A DNA stretch of 8,783 bases, from assembly GCA_963933205.1 (NCBI GenBank), contig CAWVTK010000080.1:1-8783 (forward strand), read 5' to 3'. Source of the DNA: UBA6772 sp963933205 (lineage in GTDB: Bacteria > Bacteroidota > Bacteroidia > Flavobacteriales > UBA7430). The position numbers and the translations under genes were made by a program. Each line of letters opens with the position of its first letter. Position 1 is the first letter of the stretch. Below, piece after piece: positions 1 through 6,876 of this stretch. The notes beneath the pieces were generated by a model. That model did no database searches, was not told the origin of the DNA, and saw only the letters and a list, made by a program, of their open reading frames with translations.

Positions 1-27
1 ATTATATCAACTTAAATACATACCGTT

Positions 28-1185
28 ATGAAACAGATTTTATACTCCTTATTATTCCTACCTCTTATTGCATTAGGACAAACTGCTGGATGTATGGATG
101 AAGATGCATGTAATTACAATGCAGATGCAAATTCAACTGATGGATCATGTATTTACGGAGCCGAAAATGCGTTTTTAAACAGTATTATGGATGGTTACAA
201 TTTATCCTCAAATAATGCATTTACATATTTTCAGCAAGGAACAGTAACTACAGACAATACCTCAATCTTTGTTCAAGGTTCAAGTTTATTTACACAAGGA
301 ACCAACTTATTGTTCTATGCCAGTACTTCCATACTTAATACCATAACATCTAGCTTAGATGGTTTGTTTAGTTATTACGACGATAATCAAGACCTTTACG
401 ATTGTAATGGCTTTATTGAATATCCAGAAGGATGCACTAATCTAGAAGCATTAAACTTTGACGATGAAGCTGTTAATGATGATGGCTCGTGTATATTTGA
501 ATTTAACATAAGCTTCGATACAATACCAAATCTAACAAATATTACCACTATCTATAACATATATGTTATGAACCTTGTTCTGGAGACATCTCCAATTCAA
601 ATTGGTGATTTAATAGGCGCCTTTTACCTTATAGATGGTGTACTTGTAAATGGAGGATTCGTTGTTTACGACGGTTCAATTACTATAGGAATTACCTTGA
701 TTGGAGACGATGCAACAACGCTAGAAATAGAAGGCTTTAGCCTAGGACAAGAAATTATATGGATTGTTCAAAGTGCAGAAACGAAGATGAATTATCTTGT
801 AAATACTTTTTCTCAAGCAGACTCTTATACACCATATACCGAAGAAGTTGTTTTATTGGAAGAAGTTGACACATCGACTTCACTAGGTTGTACCGACCCA
901 ACTGCTTGCAACTATAATCCAGACGCTAATTTTGAAGATGGAAGCTGTGCTCCCGTTGAATACGTTGATTGCTCAGGCGAGTGTTTTAACGATATTGATA
1001 TGGATGGAGTGTGCGATGAAATAGACTACGACGATGGTATTGGGCTAGACGAAACTAAAAAGGGCGAAACACATTTGCTAAAAATGATAGACATTTTAGG
1101 TAAAGAGCATAAAGAACATAAAAAAGGAATGCTTTTATTCTATGTTTATGAAAATGGAAAGGTGGAAAAAAGACTTTTGCATTAA
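28..1185 (+). CDS. Secreted modular protein with Cys-rich repeats and a T9SS-like C-terminal tail
   Basis: This is a 385-residue protein of unknown function, probably exported to or beyond the outer membrane. Residues 1-17 form a Sec signal peptide (KQ, then a hydrophobic core, ending ALG before Q18). Three Cys-framed repeats of about 20 residues follow the pattern GC-x-ACNYN-x-DA-x-DGSC: C22-C41, C136-C155 and C288-C307. The middle copy reads ALNF where the others have ACNY, so it lacks the inner Cys. Residues 311-333 (C315, C319, DIDMDGVCDE) resemble the Asp-rich calcium-binding segments common in marine Bacteroidota surface proteins. Residues 158-260 look like the beta-rich module that often accompanies these repeats (GDLIGAFY, GDDAT, GQEIIW). 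The tail at 349-385 (IDILGKE, then LLFYVYENGKVEKR) resembles short flavobacterial T9SS sorting tails. Residues 45-125 are not recognised. An in-frame TAA at 13-15 makes this ATG the first available start. Export is well supported; the role is unknown. Confidence 0.85.
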   Translation: MKQILYSLLFLPLIALGQTAGCMDEDACNYNADANSTDGSCIYGAENAFLNSIMDGYNLSSNNAFTYFQQGTVTTDNTSIFVQGSSLFTQGTNLLFYASTSILNTITSSLDGLFSYYDDNQDLYDCNGFIEYPEGCTNLEALNFDDEAVNDDGSCIFEFNISFDTIPNLTNITTIYNIYVMNLVLETSPIQIGDLIGAFYLIDGVLVNGGFVVYDGSITIGITLIGDDATTLEIEGFSLGQEIIWIVQSAETKMNYLVNTFSQADSYTPYTEEVVLLEEVDTSTSLGCTDPTACNYNPDANFEDGSCAPVEYVDCSGECFNDIDMDGVCDEIDYDDGIGLDETKKGETHLLKMIDILGKEHKEHKKGMLLFYVYENGKVEKRLLH

Positions 1186-1286
1186 GTCTGATTATTCTCT
1201 TAAACATTAAAAAACTACCTACTTACTTATGCTGGAGTATTGTTTCAAGTTTTCCTAGTCTGGAGAAAAGGAATAAACTGAACTCT

Positions 1287-1322
1287 AATTATGGTTGAAA
1301 TTATGGCTAGAATTATTCTAGT
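1287..1322. repeat. Short degenerate 12-nt tandem repeat
   Basis: Three consecutive 12-nt units begin with AATTAT at 1287, 1299 and 1311. The first two share AATTATGG and match at 9 of 12 positions; the third diverges after AATTAT. The second and third units also form the inverted repeat CTAGAATTATTCTAG (1307-1321). It lies in the 249-nt gap between the secreted protein and the glycan ligase. A 14-codon open frame (1291-1335, MVEIMARIILVFRM) crosses it, but nothing shows that it is translated. The array is short and AT-rich, so it may be chance. Confidence 0.4.
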
Positions 1323-1340
1323 ATTTCGAATGTAATTAAT

Positions 1341-1348
1341 TAGTTCTG
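1341..1348 (+). promoter_or_regulatory. Possible -7 box upstream of the glycan ligase gene
   Basis: TAGTTCTG matches the Bacteroidota -7 consensus TAnnTTTG except for one C. It is followed by CTACCTAAA, exactly as the better -7 box at 7952-7959 is. No TTG lies at the expected upstream spacing (TTC at 1316-1318 is nearest), so the call is weak. If real, the 1435 gene would have a leader of roughly 80 nt containing the 6-bp inverted repeat TACCTA/TAGGTA (1350-1355 and 1366-1371). Confidence 0.25.
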
Positions 1349-1416
1349 CTACCTAAACTCGGATGTAGGTATATTGACTGGTATACTAGAAAAGAATACA
1401 TTTACGCTGAACAATT

Positions 1417-1425
1417 TATTTTAGC
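1417..1425 (+). promoter_or_regulatory. TATTTTAGC promoter-like box next to the glycan ligase start
   Basis: TATTTTAGC resembles the Bacteroidota -7 element TAnnTTTGC with one substitution. It ends 9 nt before the ATG at 1435, so transcription from it would give a nearly leaderless mRNA. A similar box, TACTTTAGC, sits just before the thioredoxin gene (3518-3526). No -33 TTTG is visible at a fitting distance. It is an alternative to the box at 1341. Confidence 0.3.
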
Positions 1426-1434
1426 GACTACGAA

Positions 1435-3306
1435 ATGATTGGTAAATTAGTACACTATTTCTTAATTCTCGTACCATTTATTTACTTCGATAAAGTATTG
1501 GATGCTTCGGGCACTCCGCGTTTACTCTTTTTGTCTGTTTTTTTAATGCTAGCTTATTTACTTTGTTTCATTAAAAACATTCAAATTACGTATCCGAAGC
1601 ACTTTACCTCAGTATACTTTATATATATAGGAGCCTTATTGGTAAGTAGTTATACAAGAAACTACATCGATTATGTTGAATTGATCAAACGAATAGAATA
1701 CATCCTCTTTTTTATTCTAATTTTCAATATTGATAAAAAATCATCAGATCGTTACTTAATAACAGGATCTGTTTATTTCGTTGGCATTATTCTACTTTTC
1801 GGATTCATTCAACTTTTATGGATCAGCTCCTTAAACCTTACAACAAGTAATTTGTATGCGATAAGCACAAGCTTTTCTCACAAAAATATTTATGCCTCTG
1901 TTTTAGTTCTTTCTTTACCATTATTAGCCCTTTGGAAAAGCAGTAAACATTTAAAATACCTTTTAGTAACGCTTGTAATTGTAATGCTACTAATTCTGCA
2001 AACACGCTCTGCACTACTAGCCCTGTTTTGTAGTACGCTCTATTATTCGTATAACAAAAGCGGACTCATTAAAAAAAACGCGCCTAAAATAATAGGTTCT
2101 GCCTTAGGTATTTCTGTACTCAGTTTTTTCTTTTTGCAGCAGCTTGGAACCTTTGATGATTTTTTAAATATACTAGATTTTGGAGATTCCTCTTCGATTA
2201 GATCTTCGACAATTACAGAGCGTTTGTTTTTATGGAAACGTTCTTTTCAAATGTTTTTTGAGTATTGGCTTACAGGGGTTGGACTTGGAAATTGGCCTAT
2301 TTACTTTGCCTCCTACGGACTTACACTTTGGAGATTAAGACAAGGAGACGTATTGATGCAAAGACCACATAACGATGTATTAGAAAATTTTAACGAACTT
2401 GGTCTTATTGGTGGCCTACTCTTTTTAATAATATTATCGTATCCCCTTCTAAAAAAGTCGAGCTATAAAGACTCCTTAACTGTAAATTTTGGATTAATAA
2501 GTTTTATACTCATTTCATTATTTAGCTTTCCACAAGAACGAATAGTGCCTTCCTTACTCTTCTTAATTCTTATTTCTTTAAAATTAAAAAGCAGTACCGT
2601 TTGTAAAATAAAAGCGCCTGTATTGTTGCTTGTATCTGGTCTTCTTATAAGCTTAAGTAGCATCGTTTACCAAAGATTAAAGAGTGAAATACTGTTTAAA
2701 GACTACATTACTCAAAGAAACAATTTAACAATAGATGAGTCTAGGAACTTATTATTGAGGGCCCAAAACACAACTTATCAAATGGACAAAACCAGCACTC
2801 CTATAGATTGGTATATTGGAGAGCTCTATTTAAAAAGCAATAATTTAAAAAGCGCAAAAACACACTTAAACAAAGCATTGCTTCTTAACCCTTATCACAT
2901 ACACATATTAAATAGTCTAGGGGGCTGCAGTCTGTATGAAAATGATTTTTTGGGCGCACTTAAGTATTTTGAACAAGCTATTGAAATAGCACCCTACTTT
3001 CAAGATGGATTGTACAATTTAGCTCTCTGTTTAGCAAAAACTACAAGTACCGACAAAGCTATTTTAACCTTAGAAAGGATTGAAAATAAGGAATCTACTC
3101 AATTTTTAACCCGCATAAAATCCTATGCAAAACAAGAAATATCAAATCAAATTTTGATCGCGCAGGATTCAACAAAAACAGCATTATTAAAAAACCTTTT
3201 TCTGAATGAAGAATGGATCTTGGAGATCGTAATTAAATCCTACGAGAACAAAATAAATTTTACAACTCAGTTAAAACTCGACTTAGATTATCTACTAAAG
3301 TCATAA
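1435..3306 (+). CDS. O-antigen ligase-like (Wzy/WaaL family) membrane protein with C-terminal TPR region
   Basis: This 623-residue inner-membrane protein probably joins or polymerises lipid-linked glycans on the periplasmic side. About 12 hydrophobic segments span residues 4-414. The core carries family hallmarks: QTRSALLAL at 189-197 (R191 matches the conserved Arg of Wzy_C proteins), GVGLGNW at 281-287, and RPHNDVLENFNELGLIGG at 310-327, where H312 fits the conserved His of the large periplasmic loop. SFPQERI at 364-370 is the usual segment near the end of the membrane part. Residues 456-552 form two to three TPR helices (for example YIGELYLKSNNLKSAKTHLNKAL and LGALKYFEQAIEIAP), a fusion common in Bacteroidota members of the family. 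The final 70 residues are not recognised. An in-frame TGA at 1408-1410 precedes the only plausible ATG. No glycosyltransferases or flippase lie nearby, so the substrate (O-antigen, other polysaccharide or protein O-glycan) cannot be told. Confidence 0.85.
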   Translation: MIGKLVHYFLILVPFIYFDKVLDASGTPRLLFLSVFLMLAYLLCFIKNIQITYPKHFTSVYFIYIGALLVSSYTRNYIDYVELIKRIEYILFFILIFNIDKKSSDRYLITGSVYFVGIILLFGFIQLLWISSLNLTTSNLYAISTSFSHKNIYASVLVLSLPLLALWKSSKHLKYLLVTLVIVMLLILQTRSALLALFCSTLYYSYNKSGLIKKNAPKIIGSALGISVLSFFFLQQLGTFDDFLNILDFGDSSSIRSSTITERLFLWKRSFQMFFEYWLTGVGLGNWPIYFASYGLTLWRLRQGDVLMQRPHNDVLENFNELGLIGGLLFLIILSYPLLKKSSYKDSLTVNFGLISFILISLFSFPQERIVPSLLFLILISLKLKSSTVCKIKAPVLLLVSGLLISLSSIVYQRLKSEILFKDYITQRNNLTIDESRNLLLRAQNTTYQMDKTSTPIDWYIGELYLKSNNLKSAKTHLNKALLLNPYHIHILNSLGGCSLYENDFLGALKYFEQAIEIAPYFQDGLYNLALCLAKTTSTDKAILTLERIENKESTQFLTRIKSYAKQEISNQILIAQDSTKTALLKNLFLNEEWILEIVIKSYENKINFTTQLKLDLDYLLKS

Positions 3307-3529
3307 GATATTCGAATAATAAGAACCCAATTTAATTAAATTAATCTTTAAGTGTAAACTAACACAGCAGTATATTTAAACCTATTCTCAAAAAAAATTA
3401 GTACTGTTGGGAGTTGTGTGTCTGTCAAATTTCAATATGCTACAATAGCTTACCCAATAAACAAATAATCTTAAAACAATTTAACAAAAAAACTAGAATA
3501 CAAATCTTTCAAATGCTTACTTTAGCAGC
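3307..3529. other. Intergenic gap between the glycan ligase and thioredoxin genes
   Basis: This 223-nt AT-rich stretch has no convincing gene on either strand. It contains the AT-only palindrome AATTTAATTAAATT (3329-3342) and a possible long-loop stem pairing CAGCAGTA (3365-3372) with TACTGTTG (3402-3409), with one G-U pair. An A8 run lies at about 3390-3397. No GC-rich hairpin with a T-run follows the 1435 gene, so its terminator is not evident. Confidence 0.5.
3518..3526 (+). promoter_or_regulatory. TACTTTAGC promoter-like box before the thioredoxin gene
   Basis: TACTTTAGC matches the Bacteroidota -7 element TAnnTTTGC with one change and ends 3 nt before the ATG at 3530. If it is the -7 box, transcription would begin near 3530, which favours the in-frame ATG at 3551 as the true start. 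No TTTG is seen at the usual -33 distance, so confidence is limited. Confidence 0.4.
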
Positions 3530-3997
3530 ATGAAGAAGACAAAAAGACTTATGAAAAAAATACTTTTTTTACTACTTACCGTATTCAGTATTTCTTGCGG
3601 ACTAATATCGAGTAGTAATGAGCCTACAGAACTTTGGCTAACAGACGTAAAACAAGCTGTAGAATTATCCAACGAAACGGGTAAGCCCATTTTTGCTTTT
3701 TTTACTGGAAAGCAATGGTGCAGCTGGTGCAAAAAACTAGAGCGTCAAATATTGAGTCAAGAAGTTTTTGTAAACTTTGCTAAAGAAAACTTAATATTAC
3801 TTGAATTAGACTTTCCTCGTGGATCTAGAGACTTACCCTTAGAACAAATTAAGCTAGCACGTAAATTCCAAATTAAGGGCTACCCTACTGTTATTCTTAT
3901 GGATGGTAAAACCAATATGCTCGGTAAAACAGGCTATGAGTACATGACTCCTGAAGAGTATGTAGCACATATAAAAAAAATGATACCAGCCAACTAA
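3530..3997 (+). CDS. Thioredoxin-family lipoprotein, CSWC active site
   Basis: This is a 155-residue extracytoplasmic thiol-disulfide protein of the Thioredoxin_7 / DsbD-gamma-like type. After a basic start, a hydrophobic stretch (11-21) leads to a lipobox-like ISC with Cys at 23, so the mature protein is probably lipid-anchored. The residues after it (GLISSSNEP) lack the early acidic pair of known Bacteroidota surface-export signals, suggesting a periplasm-facing location. The fold shows GKPIFAFF at 51-58, the redox motif WCSWCKK at 63-69 (C64 and C67), and the cis-Pro loop GYPT at 117-120. CSWC differs from the classical thioredoxin CGPC. ATG 3530 and ATG 3551 (MKKILFLLL) both give workable signal peptides; the promoter-like box at 3518-3526 favours 3551. 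Partner proteins are not visible here. The 32-nt gap to fabG allows co-transcription, but the functions are not obviously linked. Confidence 0.88.
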   Translation: MKKTKRLMKKILFLLLTVFSISCGLISSSNEPTELWLTDVKQAVELSNETGKPIFAFFTGKQWCSWCKKLERQILSQEVFVNFAKENLILLELDFPRGSRDLPLEQIKLARKFQIKGYPTVILMDGKTNMLGKTGYEYMTPEEYVAHIKKMIPAN

Positions 3998-4029
3998 TTA
4001 CGATTTAAAACATACAAGACCAATAAGCA

Positions 4030-4776
4030 ATGAAATTACTTGAAGGAAAAACAGCCATTATTACAGGTGCTACTCGTGGTATTGGTAGAGGAGTAGCTTT
4101 AAAACTTGCAGAACAAGGTGCAAACGTAGCATTCACCTACGTATCATCTCAAGAAAAAGCACTGGCTATAGAAAAGGAACTTAATGCACTTGGTGTAAAA
4201 GCAAAAGCATATAAATCAGACGCTTCGCTTATGAACAATGCTGAAGCTTTAATAGAAGACGTAAAAGAAACATTCGGATCAATTGACATATTAGTAAACA
4301 ATGCAGGTATAACCAAAGACAACTTACTAATGCGAATGAGTGCAGAAGACTTCGATCGAGTATTAGAAGTTAATCTAAAGTCTGTTTTCAACATGACCAA
4401 AGCTGTGCAGAGAACCATGCTAAAACAGCGATCTGGATCAATAATAAACATGACATCTGTAGTTGGTGTAAAAGGAAATGCAGGACAGTCTAATTACGCT
4501 GCCTCCAAAGCCGGGGTTATAGGTTTTACTAAATCTGTTGCTCTAGAGCTTGGTTCTAGAAATATTAGATGCAACGCAATTGCCCCCGGATTTATAGAAA
4601 CTGAAATGACCGAAAAACTGGATGAAAAAGTAATTGCAGACTGGAGAAGTAGCATTCCACTTAAAAGAGGAGGAACACCTGAAGACGTTGCAAATGTTAC
4701 TGTCTTTTTAGCCTCAGAAATGTCGGCTTACGTAACCGGACAAGTACTTCACGTTTGTGGTGGTATGTTAACATAA
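4030..4776 (+). CDS. fabG: 3-oxoacyl-[acyl-carrier-protein] reductase FabG
   Basis: FabG is the cytoplasmic NADPH-dependent reductase that converts 3-oxoacyl-ACP to 3-hydroxyacyl-ACP in each cycle of type II fatty-acid synthesis. The 248-residue length is standard. It is a classical short-chain dehydrogenase: cofactor motif TGATRGIG at 12-19, NNAG at 90-93, and the catalytic tetrad N115, S143, Y156 and K160 (YAASK). PGFIETEMT at 186-194 and the C-terminal VTGQVLHVCGG at 235-245 are typical of FabG rather than of other SDRs. No key residue is missing. An in-frame TAA at 4024-4026 fixes the ATG as the first available. The vWA gene starts 9 nt after its stop and the prohibitin gene follows, so fabG probably heads a three-gene unit ending at the terminator at 7711. 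No other fab genes are in the window, so a role in another 3-oxoacyl reduction is possible but less likely. Confidence 0.95.
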   Translation: MKLLEGKTAIITGATRGIGRGVALKLAEQGANVAFTYVSSQEKALAIEKELNALGVKAKAYKSDASLMNNAEALIEDVKETFGSIDILVNNAGITKDNLLMRMSAEDFDRVLEVNLKSVFNMTKAVQRTMLKQRSGSIINMTSVVGVKGNAGQSNYAASKAGVIGFTKSVALELGSRNIRCNAIAPGFIETEMTEKLDEKVIADWRSSIPLKRGGTPEDVANVTVFLASEMSAYVTGQVLHVCGGMLT

Positions 4777-4785
4777 GACTATAGA

Positions 4786-6861
4786 ATGCTTCACTTTGAC
4801 GATTCGTACATTCTTATAACAGTAGCAATGCTTTTAGCATTGCTACTTGCTTTATTTGTCTATTTTAAAGATTCTAGATTTAAAGAATCGTCTCTTATAT
4901 CGAGGCTTTTACTTATTAGTTTCAGATTCATTTCCTTATCCATTTTAATTTTATTTCTTTTTAATCCGAAATGGATCAACAATATAAAAAGCGTTGAAAA
5001 ACCAATACTCGTATTCTTACAAGATGCTTCAAGCTCAATTTTAAACTACGAAGACTCTCTCTATTATAAAACAGAATTCGAAAACGTTTTAAAGAAAAAC
5101 AATACTGTTTTAAAAGAGAATTACGATGTTTACGAATTCCATTTTCAAGACAGTATCTACCAGGGATTTACAAGTAATTTCTCTGGTAAATACACCAATA
5201 TATCGAATGCCTTACAAAGTATTGAAGATCAATTTCACAACAGAAACTTAGCCGCAGTTGTAGTAGCTTCAGATGGTAACTATACTCAAGGACTGGAACC
5301 CAACTACAGAGTAAATAGACTAAATGTACCCGTTTATACGCTAGCTTTAGGCGACAGTACTGCCCAATTAGATCAGGCTATAAATGCAGTAAACTATAAC
5401 GAAATTGCCTATTTAGGAAACGAATTTCCTGTAGTATTTGAGCTGCAAAGCAATTTCTCATCTTTGGAGAAAGAGAAATTAGAAATTACACACAAAGGAA
5501 AGCTCGTATACGAAGAATGGCTAAACCTAGAAGCCAACACACCCATTGCAAAAGAAATATTGATCGAAGCAAATGCAGAAGGTATTCAATACTACGACCT
5601 TAGCATTTCTAGTTTTAAGGGCGAAAAAAACAAGCAAAACAATAACTTTAGGCTTAGTATAGAAATTCTTAACAACACACAAAACATCCTAATACTTGCC
5701 AGTGCTCCGCATCCCGATATTTCTGCACTAAAATCTGCCTTAGAAACAGGTAAAAACTACAGAGTAGAAACAGCACTTGCTCACGAATTTAAAGGAGAAC
5801 TAGAAGCCTACAATTTAATAATCTTACATCAACTCCCAGAAAAAGGAGCAAGAAATAAAGACCTTATAAGTCGAGTAATGCAATCTAATACATCCGTATT
5901 GTTTGTTGCAGGAAAAAACACCAAATGGAATGCGTTTAATGAAATGCAAGATCTGATAGCCGTAAAAACCAATAATTCACAACAATCTACCTTGCCGGTA
6001 TTGAACAATAACTTTGCACCATTTAATTTAAGCGACCAAGCAAGCGTATTTATAAACACAGCCCCTCCGCTAATTTCTCCTTTTGGAGAATTTGAAAAAA
6101 AGGAAATTTCGCATACCTTATTTACACAAAACATTGAGGGTATTAAAACGAACAAACCCTTGTTTGTTTTTGCAGAGAAAGACACTAAAATACTTTCCAT
6201 ACTCTTGGCAGAAGGCTTATGGAAATGGCACTTATTTGATTTCCAGAAAAACAAAACACATGATAATTTCAACGAAATAATTCAATCTGTAAGCCAGTAC
6301 TTAACCTTAAACAAAGACAAACGAAAACTTCGTTTAAAATACCCTAAGTTAAGTATTCAAGGAGATGTTTTTAAACTAAATGCTCAGTTGTACAACGACA
6401 ATTACCAACTAATAGAAAATGCAGAACTCAACTTGGTTTTAGTAAACGACTTAGGAAACGAATACTTATACAACCTAACGAATAAAAATGGAAACTACAA
6501 CAGCCTTCTTACTAACTTGAGTGTTGGTAACTACACATTTACTCTGCAAGCAAACTATAAAAAAGAACAATTAAAACAAAAAGGAACCTTTGCAATTTTA
6601 CCCTCCACAGTAGAACAGCAAAGACTAGAAGCGAACTGGGAACTACTTCAAAAAATGAGCGATTTAACAAAAGGACGCTTTATTGCAAAAGATGAATTTG
6701 CTAATTATTCGGAAATTATTAGAACGGAAATAGAAGAAAAACCCAAAATATATTTCAGTAAACAGTTAAGTGATTTAATACAACAGAAAGCAATCTTTTT
6801 CGTACTTTTACTAAGTCTATTTTTCGAGTGGGCATTACGAAAATATTTAGGAACACATTAA
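4786..6861 (+). CDS. Membrane-anchored vWA-domain protein with amidotransferase-like region
   Basis: This 691-residue protein has no assigned function. Two N-terminal membrane helices (about 7-27 and 39-60) flank a basic loop (K28, R31, K33, R40), and a third helix (668-687) ends in the basic tail RKYLGTH. The positive-inside rule therefore puts residues 61-667 in the periplasm. A von Willebrand factor A domain covers roughly 73-190 with a complete metal-binding MIDAS: D80-x-S82-x-S84, T137 and D163 (SDG). Residues 298-480 resemble the class I glutamine-amidotransferase-like fold found in Bacteroidota vWA membrane proteins (NILILASAPHPD, IILHQLPE, GLWKWHLFDF), but the Cys nucleophile is absent, so a binding role is likelier than catalysis. 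Residues 520-605 look like a beta-sandwich. It lies 9 nt after fabG and 15 nt before the prohibitin gene. A strong hairpin covers codons 12-21. BatA/BatB-like proteins are more distant relatives. The domain calls are good; the role is unknown. Confidence 0.85.
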   Translation: MLHFDDSYILITVAMLLALLLALFVYFKDSRFKESSLISRLLLISFRFISLSILILFLFNPKWINNIKSVEKPILVFLQDASSSILNYEDSLYYKTEFENVLKKNNTVLKENYDVYEFHFQDSIYQGFTSNFSGKYTNISNALQSIEDQFHNRNLAAVVVASDGNYTQGLEPNYRVNRLNVPVYTLALGDSTAQLDQAINAVNYNEIAYLGNEFPVVFELQSNFSSLEKEKLEITHKGKLVYEEWLNLEANTPIAKEILIEANAEGIQYYDLSISSFKGEKNKQNNNFRLSIEILNNTQNILILASAPHPDISALKSALETGKNYRVETALAHEFKGELEAYNLIILHQLPEKGARNKDLISRVMQSNTSVLFVAGKNTKWNAFNEMQDLIAVKTNNSQQSTLPVLNNNFAPFNLSDQASVFINTAPPLISPFGEFEKKEISHTLFTQNIEGIKTNKPLFVFAEKDTKILSILLAEGLWKWHLFDFQKNKTHDNFNEIIQSVSQYLTLNKDKRKLRLKYPKLSIQGDVFKLNAQLYNDNYQLIENAELNLVLVNDLGNEYLYNLTNKNGNYNSLLTNLSVGNYTFTLQANYKKEQLKQKGTFAILPSTVEQQRLEANWELLQKMSDLTKGRFIAKDEFANYSEIIRTEIEEKPKIYFSKQLSDLIQQKAIFFVLLLSLFFEWALRKYLGTH
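4821..4847 (+). promoter_or_regulatory. Perfect 11-bp hairpin inside the start of the vWA gene
   Basis: AGTAGCAATGC (4821-4831) and GCATTGCTACT (4837-4847) are exact reverse complements around the 5-nt loop TTTTA. The stem lies 45 nt after the fabG stop and 35 nt into the next gene. Several T-rich bases follow (CTTTATTTG, 4850-4858) but there is no clean T-run, so it is not a standard terminator. It could lower read-through or translation of the vWA gene, or protect the 3' end of fabG mRNA. The structure is seen; the role is inferred. Confidence 0.5.
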
Positions 6862-6876
6862 AAAAAAGATAAAGAA

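Noticed and set aside
554..569. Perfect 16-bp palindrome ATAACATATATGTTAT
   Set aside because: It lies inside the first gene and is almost entirely A/T. A rough estimate gives about a one in four chance of such a palindrome in this much AT-rich sequence.
1321..1345. TTCGAAT resembling a tRNA T-loop
   Set aside because: The flanking bases do not pair as a T-arm and no acceptor, D or anticodon arm can be found around it.
2828..2853. 11-nt direct repeat ATTTAAAAAGC with a 15-nt period
   Set aside because: It encodes LKSNNLKSA in a TPR helix of the glycan ligase and is explained by local codon reuse.
4149..4451. Antisense open frame of 100 codons opposite fabG
   Set aside because: The + strand clearly encodes FabG with all its catalytic residues; the antisense translation is not recognisable.
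6072..6093. Inverted repeat AATTTCTCC-TTTT-GGAGAATTT
   Set aside because: It has one mismatch, lies in the middle of the vWA coding sequence, and no T-run or regulatory position supports a role.
5829..6272. Antisense open frame of 147 codons opposite the vWA gene
   Set aside because: It is fully inside a convincing + strand gene, its translation resembles no family, and no promoter or start context supports it.
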